A stretch of 64,000 nucleotides of DNA, taken from assembly GCF_033115175.1 (NCBI RefSeq), contig NC_084834.1:89574462-89638461 (forward strand), in the 5' to 3' direction. This DNA comes from Lepus europaeus (Eukaryota > Chordata > Mammalia > Lagomorpha > Leporidae). The notes under the pieces were generated by a model. That model made no database searches. It was not told the DNA's origin and saw only the letters and a program-made list of their open reading frames with translations. The translations under genes were made by a program, and so were the position numbers. This document shows, in pieces, positions 12,701 to 24,700 of the stretch (the stretch's first letter is position 1; every line of letters begins with the position of its first letter).

Positions 12701-15700
12701 TGTTTCTGTGAGTTAAGGTAGGGAAGGACTCACCGAAGATGCGGACCAGTCCAAGAGAGGTTTGGAACATACGTGTTCATGTGCACCGGAGACAGAGAAT
12801 TTACTGAAATGTTGTGTGGCTGCATATGTGAAAGGAAAGGATGATTTAATGAAGGCAGTGGGCGACGTTGTTAGTTCTTGGCTCCCCTCTGAAGAGAATC
12901 CTCTCTTTTCCAAGGTCATCTTTGTGCTCTTGGGGTTGCCTTCTTTTGTAGGTTACCGCTGTGAGCCCTACAACAACCCTGCGGACTTCTTCCTGGATGT
13001 CATCAATGGAGACTCCTCTGCTGTGCTGTTAAGCAGAGAGGAAGAGGGCAGTGAAGGTAAGTGAGTCTAAGGGATTTTTGCCTGATTGATTGACTGAAGT
13101 TTAGCAATGGAATGACTCATTAGCCTGGGGGAGGGAGTGATGTACCTGGGGGTGGTGTGGATGCCTGGGTTTGCTGTCTGGCTCCAGCCTCCAATTCCAG
13201 TTCCTCGAATGCATTCTGGGAGGCAGCACTGGTGACACAGTCATTGGGTTCCTGCCACCGAGGTGAGAGGCCTGGGTAGAATTCCTGGCTCTGGCCCTGG
13301 TCCAGTGCTGGCTGTTGTGGGCATTTGGGAAGTGAACTGGTGGATGACAGAGTGCTCTCTCTGGCCTCTCAAATAAAACAAAAATTAAAACATGATTGAT
13401 TTGCCAGTGGTATGTTAATGAATTTCCTGATGCCAGTTAACACATAAATTTTGTTGTCCATGAATGCTGTGGGTGTTTTTTATTTAATTTATGAAAGAGC
13501 ATTTATATGATAGTGTCTATTCTAAGGGAAGAGTCCATTAAAATACTGTTTACATTGTATTTAAAATGAGAAACTTGGCAATTTATGCATTTGTGCATTG
13601 GAGAAAGCATCTTTTTTAAAGATTTATTTATTAATTTCAGATACACAGTTACCGAGGGAGGAGGGGCAGAGATAAAGGTCTACCATCTGCTGGTCCACTC
13701 CCCAAATGGCTGTATTGGCTGGAGCTGAACTTATTGGAAGCCAGGAGCCAGGAGCTTCTTCTCTGTCTCCCACATGGGTGCAGGGACCCAAGGACTTGGG
13801 CCATAGCAGAGAGCTGGATTGGAAGGGGAACAGCTGGGACTAGAATTGGCACCCATATAGGATGCTAGGATGCTGGTGCCACAGGTGGAGGCTTAGCCTA
13901 CTACACCACAATGCTGGCCCCAAGGACTTCATTTTTATATTAGGAAATATCTGTGGATTGGCATTTGGCACAGGGGTTAAGGTGCTGCCTGCAGTACCTA
14001 CATCGCTTAGCAGAGTGCCTGGGTTCAAGTCCCAGCTCTGTTTGTGATTTCAGCTTCCTGCTGATGTGTACCACGGGAGGCATCAGGTGGTGGTTCAGGT
14101 ACTTGGGTCCCTGCTGCCCAAGTGGGAGACCTGTGTTGAGTTCTGCCCAACCCTAGCCCTAGCTGTTGAATGGAAAGCCAGCATATGGAAGATCTCTCTC
14201 TGTCTCTGCTTTTCAAATAAAGAAAAATAAAGTTTAAAGAAATGATTATATCTCTGTATGGTAAGCCATCTATTTTAAAAGAATGAGGTTCCAAATAATT
14301 GGAGCAAGGTCAGTTACGTTTGCTGCACGCCCAAGATTGTGGCATTAGTCAGGTCAAGGAGCTGTGTTTTGCTAACGTCTAGAGCAGTGACAGAGCCAGA
14401 AATGTTTTATACTCAAGCTTTAGAATTCGGATGTTTTGAGAATCCGAGAGAGGGGTGGCAGGGAGATGAGCCAAGTCAGCTGTTAGTTTGTCAGTAATGG
14501 TTCCCTTCCTTGTCTCCTTTTATTCCCAAGCCAACAGGACTGAAGAGCCTTCTAAGAGAGAGAAGCCACTCATAGACACGTTAGCCGAGTTTTATACCAT
14601 GTCCTCCTTCTACAGAGAAACAAAAGCGGAACTAGACCAACTCGCAGGGGCTCAGAAAAAGAAGAGCATGGCCTTTAAGGAGATCACCTATGTCACCTCC
14701 TTCTGTCATCAGTTCTGCTGGATCTTCAGGCGTTCATTCAAAAATTTACTGGGCAATCCCCAGGCCTCCATTGCTCAGGTACCCACACGTCTGTTTGTTA
14801 CTCCTACACCCTTGGGGATGTAAAACAAGTAAAACACAGTTATGTTTCTATTCTTGGGAATTTTGGTGGTTTTTTTTAGGATTTCTGTATTTATTTGAAA
14901 GTGTTACGGTGAGATAGAGAGATCTTCCATCCACTGGTTCACTCCCCAAATGCCTGCAAGAGCCAGACCTGGGACAGTTCTTATTCAGATTTATAAATAC
15001 TGGAATGTTAGCTTATGAGGAAGTAAACCTTTTTTGGTAATAGGCCAGGTAAATGTAGGTTTTGTGGGTAATGTGGTATCAGGTTGTCATTCCTGCCACT
15101 TTAGCCTGAAAACAGCAGAGCTAATACCTAAATGAATGAACATGCAGTATTCCAGTAAAACCTTATTCATGGACACTGAAATTTTAGTTTTTGTATAAAG
15201 TTTGTATTGCAAAAAAATACTATTTTTTTTTTTTTTTACAGGCAGAGTGGACAGTGAGAGAGAGAGAGAGAGAGAGAAAGGTCTTCCTTTTTGCCGTTGG
15301 GTCACCCTCCAATGGCCGCTGCGGCCGGCGCATCGTGCTGATCCGAAGCCAGGAGCCAGGTGCTTCTCCTGGTCTCCCATGCGGGTGCAGGGCCCAAGGA
15401 CTTGGGCCATCCTCCACTGCCTTCCCGGGCCATAGCAGAGAGTTGGCCTGGAAGAGGGCAGCCGGGATAGAATCCGGCACCCCGACCGGGACTAGAACCT
15501 GGTGTGCCGGCGCCGCTAGGCATAGGATTAGCCTGTTAAGCCACAGCGCTGGCCAAGAAATACTATTTTTATATACTCCCCACCCCCATCATTACAAAAA
15601 AATGTGAAAACCATCCTCAGTTAGTGGGCTGAACAAAAAATAGGTGGCCTGCTCTATTTGACTTATGGCTTGTTTTTCATCTTGTGTACTTTTTGCTTCT

Positions 15701-18700
15701 CAAAGTTTTTGAATATGGAGTTGTTAGAATGTTTAATGGCTTCCTGCTGATAAGGCTTGTGTCTTTTGTCTTACAGCTGTACTTTGGTTAGGATTAGTTA
15801 TTTATTGATAGAACTCAGACTTGGCCTCTAACTAAAGGTTGTATTTGGAAGATCTTGCATTGAGATCTTTATTTTTACTTGAAAGGTAGAGAGACAGAGA
15901 AAGAGAGAGAGAATGGTCCCTTAATACTTGGAAGGTTTCCTGATCCAATCAGTTTGGAAGACATTCCCATAATCTCTTGGAGACACATTGTTTCTATGAG
16001 CATATTAAACATTTGACTATGGATAAATTTCCTTCTTCTTTTTTTTTTTTTTTTAGTGACAGTCAGAAACATCTCTCAGAACATACCTTGAGAAATGTCG
16101 GTTGAGCACATTTGAACATTTGTAGCCTTGTGTTTAAAACAAGCCAGGGATCAGAGATCTGATACACAGAAGTCACGGACAAGGTCACGTGCTCCATTGT
16201 ATAATTTTTAGTTTGCCTGTTTGTTTTCTTTTCCTTCATGTAAGAAAGAATAACAAGCGCACACCTTGTAAATACGTGACACAATTAAATACTTTTACTA
16301 CTTTGAAACCGTTAGGAAACCTCCTAATGATAATACTCACAGTGTTAGTATAAGATATCAAGTTTTGTGTGCAAAAGAAACAAAGTAATGTGAGTGGCCA
16401 GTTTGAAAAGCCCAAATATTATTTATTTATTTTTTTGGTAAGCAGAGTTTGACAGTGAGAGAGAGAGAGAGACAGAGAGAAAGGTCTTCCTTTTTCCATT
16501 GGTTCACCCCACAAATGGCTGCTAGGGCTGGCACGCTGTGCCAATCCGAAGCCAGGAGCCAGGTGCTTCCTCCTGGTCTCCCATGTGGGTGCAGGGCCCA
16601 AACACTTGGGCCATCCTCCACTGCCTTACTGGGCCACAGCAAAAAGCTGGACTGGAAGAGGAGCAACTGGAATAGAATCCGCCGCTCCAACCGGGACTAG
16701 AACCTGGAATGCCGGCGCTGCAGGCGGAGGATTAGCCTAGTGAGCCTCGGCGCCTGCCCAGCCCAAATATTCTTAAAAGTTATACTTAAGATGCCATTTG
16801 GGTTGCCCACATCCTCTACAGCTGTGCCTGGGTTCAGTCACAGCTGTGCTCTCCATTCCCGCATCCTGCAAATGGGCGCCCTGGGAGGCAGCAAGTGTCA
16901 GCTCAAGTCCTTGGGTCCCTGCCATCCATGTGGGAGACAGGCACTGAGTTCCAGGTTCTGGGCTTTGGCCTGGACCAGCCCTGGCTATGGCGGTGGTTGA
17001 GGAACGAACCATTAAATGGGAGATGTCTCCATCTTTCTGTCTGTCTCTGTTTCTCTGCCTTTCAGATAATAAGATACAAGGTTATACCATGTGACAGTGT
17101 ACACTCTAGTAAAGATGTGAGTGCCTGCTTGTTGATAGGGTCATCAGCATTTATTTGGGAAGCTTAACCTGTTGCAGTGGCATCGTTTTTTTCTGAGGGT
17201 AATGAAATTATGCAGGCAATGGATTTCCAAATTTCTGTCTTATTAGCCGAGGAATTTTGAAAGGACATCTCCATAAGTGAGACATCTAAGTAGTGTTTTT
17301 TCCAGATTGTGCTCTTCACAGGTCCCAGTGCTCTTTTTCCACTTTGATTTGCTTCATGCCAGCCATGTCCCTGAGTGATTATAATGCTAATTGAAGTGTC
17401 CTTAAGAGACCCTGACTCCTAAAAACAGAAGTGATATTTGTCTGTTTAGAAGCTAGCCACACAGATTGAATGGGTGAAGGCAGATAAGGAGGTCAGAGTC
17501 TGCAGCCTCGGTGTGCAGCACGGGCTGTAGGGCTCCTTGGCTGAGGCTGGTGGAGCAGAGAGCCAGGGAGCAGCACTGGGAGCCCCAGGTGCCCACACAG
17601 AAAGCTGGCTGATGCTTTGGTGACCATGACCTTGCACTTTCCCAGGGCAGGCGTGCCACCCCCACTCCCCACCCAGAGCTTGGATAGGCAGACTTCAGAG
17701 TGCCTCTGCCTTCCCTGATGAGAAAAATTCCATTGTTAGATTTTGAATATGTGTGTTTTTAAACTTTTATTTATTTCCAAGGTTCAGAATAAGAACATCC
17801 TGTTTTCCCTTGAACCACTAGAATTATAAAACAGGGCCAGTTCAGGGGCACAAAGGGTGAGAGTTCAGCTTAGGGCGTGGTCCCTTGGACTTTTGATTCT
17901 TCTTCTAACAGCAGAGCCCTGGGAGGAATCTTCGCTTTTCTGATTTGTTGTCTTCAAACGCCAGAGAACTAAAGTTTTAATTTAATTTACAAAGAAGTCT
18001 CATGTGTCCTGTGTTATTCTGCTAAGGACTCTGGGCCAGGTCACTCACAGTGTCTAACCTGTTGGAGGCAGCTGACTGAGTAGATACATATGCTATAATA
18101 ATCATTGAGTAGAAACATATGCTATAATAATGAATGGTTTACGTGCATTTTTACCTCTAACTGAAACTCTTTCTTTTTCTGTTTTTCTTTTTGAAAAGAT
18201 AATGGTCACAACTTTATTGGGACTGGTCATAGGTGCCATTTACTTTGGGCTAAAAAATGATTCTACTGGAATCCAGAATAGGTAAGTCAGTTTGGACCTT
18301 GGATCTTGAGACCATGCTGATACTTTGTTCAAGATTATGAAAGTACATTTAAGAGTCTTAATTTAAGAAAAGTACAGGTACATGTCACTTTTTTATTGAG
18401 GAGTAAGGTGATTCAGTGAATTGAAAGCTTTGCTGTATACATATGTGTGTATGGATAAGTGATAAGACATGTGAGCATAAATTTTATACTTTTAACCATC
18501 TTTAAGTGTAGATTTCAGAGGCATTAAATACATTCACGTTGTTGTTGCAACCACCATCGCCACTTATCTCGACAAGTCTCATCTTCCTACATGGAAATCC
18601 CTTGCCCATTAAACAAGAGCCATGTGGAATCTCACAGTGTCTGGCTTATTTCCCTTGGCATAATGTCTGCAAAGTTCATCATATTGTTGGGTGTATCAGA

Positions 18701-21700
18701 GTCTCTTTGTCAAGGCTGAGTAACACTCCCTTCTATGTATAAACCACGTTTTCTTTACCCATTCATCCATTGATGGACACTTGTGCTGCTTCCACCTTTT
18801 GGCGTCATGAGTAATGCTGTCGTGAGAGCATTATCTGTTGGAGGTCCTGGTTTCAGTTCTTTGGGTGAATGTCCAGAACTAGAATTGCTGGGACATGGAG
18901 AAACACTGGGAAGTTTTGGAGGAACTGCCATACTCTCTTCCATAACTGCTGCACCATTTTCTATTCTTTTTTTTTTTTTTTTTTGTTTATTTGACAGGCA
19001 GAGTGACATAGAGAGACAGAAATTGAGAGATCTTCCATCTGCTGGGTCATTCCCCACATGGCTGGAATGGCTGGGAGTGGGCCAGGCCAAAGCCAGGAAC
19101 CTGGAACTCCATCCAGGTCTCCCACATGAGTGGTAGGGGCCCAAGCACTTGGACGTCTTCCACTGCTTTCCCAGGGAGCATTAATAGGGAGATGGATCAA
19201 AGTGGAACAGCCTGGGCTTGAACTGGTGCTCATAGAAGATGCTGGTATTGCGGGCAGCAGCTTAACCCAGTGCTCTGGCGGGGCCAGGCCAAAGGCAGTA
19301 GCTGGGAACTCAGTGGGGGTCTCACACATGGGTTGTGCCATCACCTGTTGCCTCTCAGGGTGCACATTTGTGAGAAGCTGGAACCCGTAGCATAGCCAGG
19401 AATAGAACACAGGGACTCTGAGTTGGGATGCAGCTGGCTCCATCTGGCGTTCTAACTGGTGTGCCACATACCTGCCCGCATGATGAGACTTTTCCATGAC
19501 CCTGTCATGTTCTGAATGCAGGTGCTCCACGGTGGCCCAGACCTCAGCGTTCTCCTCTAATCCGTGTGCTGAGATAGTCTGTGAGAGGAACCGGGGCTCT
19601 GTACTTACTTCCCCAAGGCCAAAGTGCTGGATGGGATCGTTCCATTCTACTACTGGGGAAGGCTGGAGAAGCTTAGGTTAAATCCATTTTGAGGTCTGGG
19701 GAAAGCCGATTCTTTTTGAAAGAAGGAATAAACATAAAATTTGATCTCATTCAGGTAAAATCCATTTTTTTCCACACGGAATCTGATATCTCATATCTCA
19801 TGAGGTTATCATTGTGATGATTTTCCAGAGCTGTGCCATTGTTCATCCATTTACCTTCCCCGAGGACTAGAGTCTCTGGGTTGTTTCCAAGTCTACAGTA
19901 ATGGATGGCTTATACTCTGCATAGATGCTGTTTCTTTCTTTAAAAAAAAAAAAAACAAAAAAACAAAAAACTAATTTATTTATTTGAAAGAGTTCTAGAG
20001 AAACGGAGAGGGAGAAAGAGATCTTCTATCTGCTGGTTCACTCCCCAGATGAATCCAATGGCCAGGGTTGGGAAAGGCTGAAGCCAGAGGCTGGCAGCTT
20101 CCCCCAGGTCTCCCATGTGGGTACAGGGGCCCAAACACTTGAGCCATCTTCTGCTTCTTTCCCAGGCCATTAGCAAGAACCTGGATTGGAAGTGGAGCAG
20201 TCAGGGCATGAATTGCGACCATTTGGATGTAGGCATCATTGGGGGTTGCTTTACCTCTATGCCACAGCACCCGCCTCAGATGCCATTTCCTATCCAGCAT
20301 AGATGTCACAGACCCTATAGACCCTAGAGGCCAAGGATCTTTTATTTTGTGCAAAAAGAGGCATTTGGGAAAGTCAAATAAGAAATCTGTCTCCAAGTGA
20401 AATTTTAATGATGCGCTGGAAAGCTTGCCATTGAAACCCTTAATTAGTCTATGTTAAGGGAAAGGTATTTTGAAAAACTACTCTTTGGATCCTGTAATCC
20501 TGTCCCTGGGCATTTACTCAAAATATATGAAATCAGTTTGTCGAAAAGATGTCTGCACTCCCACGTTCATTGCATTACCGCTCGTAATAGGCAAGACAGG
20601 GAATCAGCCTAAGTGTCATCAGATGAATGGGTAAAGATAATGTGGCGCGTGTACACCTATACATGTAGTACTCAGCATGAAGAATAAATACTGTGATTTG
20701 TGATAGCATGAATTGAATTGGAGACCATTACGGTAAGTGAAGTAAGTGAGGCATGAAGAAATAAATATCGCGTGTTTTCACTAAGGTAGCATCTAAAACA
20801 TTCAATCTCAGCACTGGCGAGTAAGGTGGTGATTGCCAGAGCCGGGGGTGGAGCGAATGAGGAGGTGATGGTCAGAAGGTGCAGAGCGTCAGTTTCTGCA
20901 CAGTGTGGTAGATACAGCCCAGAATAATGCACAATAAAATAAAACATCAGATCAGCAAGCAGGTATGACATGTGGGTTACTACCTTGACAGGAATTAGAA
21001 TGCATTAGGTTCTGTGCTAATAAAAAACCTCACTTACTATAAAAATAAACCATCTTGTGATTTAGAAGGAATTTCACTGTCTGCTGTTTCAGAATCATTG
21101 TGAATATTATTGTACCGTTAGATACATGACAATAAATTGAACTAGGCTGTGTCCCATGTTTTTGAAATTAGGTTTTAACTTGATATCATTAGATTCATTT
21201 CTGTACAGAAAGTTACATCATTATTTGTCTACTGGGCCTATTTTCCATTCATTTTCATTGTTGTACAAATATTTACTTTTAAAACAGCTTGTACACTTAG
21301 TTCTTCATTCCTTAAGTGTTAAAAACATTTTTGAGGGGCTGGCACTGTGGCAGAGCAGGTAAAGCTGCCACCTGCAACACTGGCACCCCATATTGGTGTG
21401 GATTTGAATCCTGGCTGCTCCACTTCTGATCCAGCTCCCTGCAAGTGCACATGGGAAAGCAGTGGAAGGCAGTCCAAGTCCCTGGGCCCCTGTACCCACA
21501 TGGGACATCCAGATGAAGCTCCTAGCTCCTGACTTCAGGCTGGCCTAGCCCTAGCCATTGCAGCCATTTAGGGAGTGAACCAACCTGTGGATGGAAGATC
21601 TCTATCTGCCTCTGTTTTTGTCTCTGTAACTCTGCCTTTCAAATAAATATAAATCTTTAAAAAATAAAAATTTATAATAATTTTTTTTGGTGTCTATGAA

Positions 21701-24700
21701 CTATTTTCCTTTCCTTCCTAACCTTCCCTCCCCTCTATTTCTTTCTTACCTATTTTAAATACAGAGAGATGCACCAGTTTACTCCCCAGCCAGGGTTGGG
21801 TCAGGCCAGAGCCAGGAGCCTGGAACACAGTCCAGGTCTCCCACACATGGGTGACAGGGACTCAACTACTTGAGCCATCACCTGCTGCCTCTCAGGGTGC
21901 ACACTGGCGGGAAGCTGGAATTGAAAGCGCAGCTAGGACTCAAACCTAGGCTCTGTGATGTGGGATGCAGGTGTCCCAGGCAGTGTCTTACCTGCTAGGC
22001 CCAGTGCCCACCCTCTCTTCTTTATTTCAGCCAGGACAGTTTCACTTTTGGGGGCCTGTTTAATGTTGTAAGACATCCTTTGTGGAACAAGTTTTGTGAG
22101 TGGAAAATTGACCCACGAGTGTTGCGTTGACCGTAGTACTTTTGCTTCCTTCCTCTCCTGGCAGAGCTGGGGTGCTCCTCTTCCTCACCACCAACCAGTG
22201 TTTTAGCAGCGTGTCTGCCGTGGAGCTCTTTGTAGTGGAGAAGAAGCTCTTTATGTGAGTAGAGCTGTGTCCTGGGAAGGGGCACCCAAGGCTGTTGGTC
22301 TACCTGGTCACCTCCAGGATTGGGCCAAGGATGGGATCCTGGGGATTACTACTGGTTTTTGTTTTCTTTTCTGTTCTTTATTTTAAAAATTTCCAAAAAA
22401 GCATTGTATGTTATGTTCAACATGATGTTTTGCAATATGCGTGGGGGTACCCACTATTAAGTGAGAACATGCGTCAGAAAGGAGAAGACTTGTATGGTAG
22501 GGCACAGTCAGCAAACTCACCTGCTGCAGAGAAAGCGAGCAGTGCAGGAGCCCAAGTGTACCTTTTGTTGTTAGCAAATAGTAGGGCAGGATGACCCTTG
22601 AAGAAGAGGTTATGTGGCCCATTCAGCAACCACTTGGATGTGGGGAGGTAAAGTGGACAAAGAGTAAGCCCCAGTTCAGCCCTTCCTGGACTAGGAAGTG
22701 GGCAGAGCCAGAGGGCACTCTCCCAGTAACGAGAGGGCTGCTCTGGTGTTTCCAGAGATGGAGAGATTCACCTCTGCTCACATGTGGAGGAATCACTCAG
22801 GAGGGAAAGAGTGAAGATAGTAGGGGAATAATTTGGAGATGTGGGAGAATGCTTTCAGGAAGCCTGAGGATTAAGGTTTGATAACGGACAGGGATAGATG
22901 ATTGACAGGCATGATCATTGAAGGGAGACGCCTTTGTTGTTGTTTTTAAGATTGTTTATTTGAATGCAGAGCAACAGAGAGAGAGACAAAGGGAGAGATC
23001 CTCCTTCTGTTGGTTCATTCCCCAGATGGCTACAATAGCCAAGTCTGGGCCTGGCTGAAACCAGGAGGCAGGAACTTGATCCTGGTTTCCCACATGGATG
23101 GCAGGGGACCAACTATTTGAGCCATCTTCTGCTGCCTTCCCAGACACACAGCAGGCAGCAGGATTACAAGCGGAGCAGCAGGGTCTTGAACTGACGCTCC
23201 TCCTGTGTGGGATGATAGCATTGCAAGCAGTGGCTAAACCCACGGTGCCACAATGTCAGCCCCAGGTTTTCTTTCTTTCTTTTTTTTTAATTTTTTTCCA
23301 CAAGAGAGTAGAAGTAGAAAGTGTTTAGTAATGCGAAGCTGCATTGGGGCCTTGGAGAATAACAGTGCCACCTTCTTTGTGGTCACACAAACCTTCATGA
23401 AGAATGAGACAGACAACTGAAGGGGGACTTCATGGGTGTTCAGGGAGGAAGCTGACATCTAAGGCACTGCAGGGCGGGGTGGGGTTAGCCTGGAGGCTGT
23501 GAGGAGCTGTAGTGTTAGGTCCCTGTGGCAGCGGAAGTCTGCCCAGCAAGCAGTCTCACCTGGTCTGTGCCTTCTAATCTGGGCTGTGCAACATGTGCTT
23601 CTGTTCCGCAGACACGAATACATCAGTGGATACTACAGAGTGTCATCTTATTTCTTTGGAAAACTGTTTTCTGATTTACTACCCATGCGATCGTTGCCGA
23701 GTATTATATTTACTTGTATAATATACTTCATGTTAGGTAAGTAACGAGCAAAGAGGATGGGTCTTTAGTCTTGGGCTGGAGGGGCAGCCAGTTTCCCTGT
23801 GCCAACGTGGTTTGGTTCTCAGACCTAGAGACCAAGCCCTGGGATGGGGAAGTGTCAATCAGTGTATTGTCACTCTAAAATAGCTCTTCCCTGTTGACAT
23901 TTTTGTCGAGGCTTTTTCCTCCCCAGGCTTGTACAGCTATTTAAAGTTGTATTTTACTGAGGTAGGCTGTGTCAGGCACAAGCAATGAAAGAATTTAAAA
24001 AAGTATTTGAGAGCCTGTGTTGGAGGAGCTGAGATATTATCTTGTTAGATAAATGTAGGCAACATCATTTGTGCATGCCCAAGCTTGCTCCAGGCTCAGT
24101 GTATCAGAATTTTCATGTATTTCACTGACACACACACACGTACTCAAGATCCTTATTTTTGGCCAGGTACTACAGCATGAGAATGCCTGATTAAGCTTAA
24201 GCCTTCCATTTTACCAGTGAGAGATATCTCATAATTAGGAGAAAGATCTTGACCCCTGGACTCCTGATTGGTATTCTTACAAGTATTACAAAATTTTTCA
24301 GACTGCGTGACCTGTAGAATTGGCTCAATATAGTATATAAAATATATTTTATGAAACGTGAAGTAGCACCATTCTCTCCGAGGTAGATGGTAGTTTGTCT
24401 GGGATGATTAGGTTATGGAAGCAGATAGTAAAGCCACTGAGTTCACGCAACCCTGATGGTCACAGTTTGTTTACTCATGTAGTTAGAGCAGTAGTGAGCA
24501 GTGCAGTGATGTCTGGGTAATGAATACACTACTGGTGGGTTTCCTATGAGAAGAGAAGGCAGTAGAATGTTGTCCAGTTGTGTTGCCTGTGGCGCCCCTT
24601 GTCAGGAACTCAGAAATTGTTCATAATTACACATACAAATATGCATAATACAAGAACTACTTATGTAGTTAAGTAGAAAAAAGAAAACTATATGGCAACT

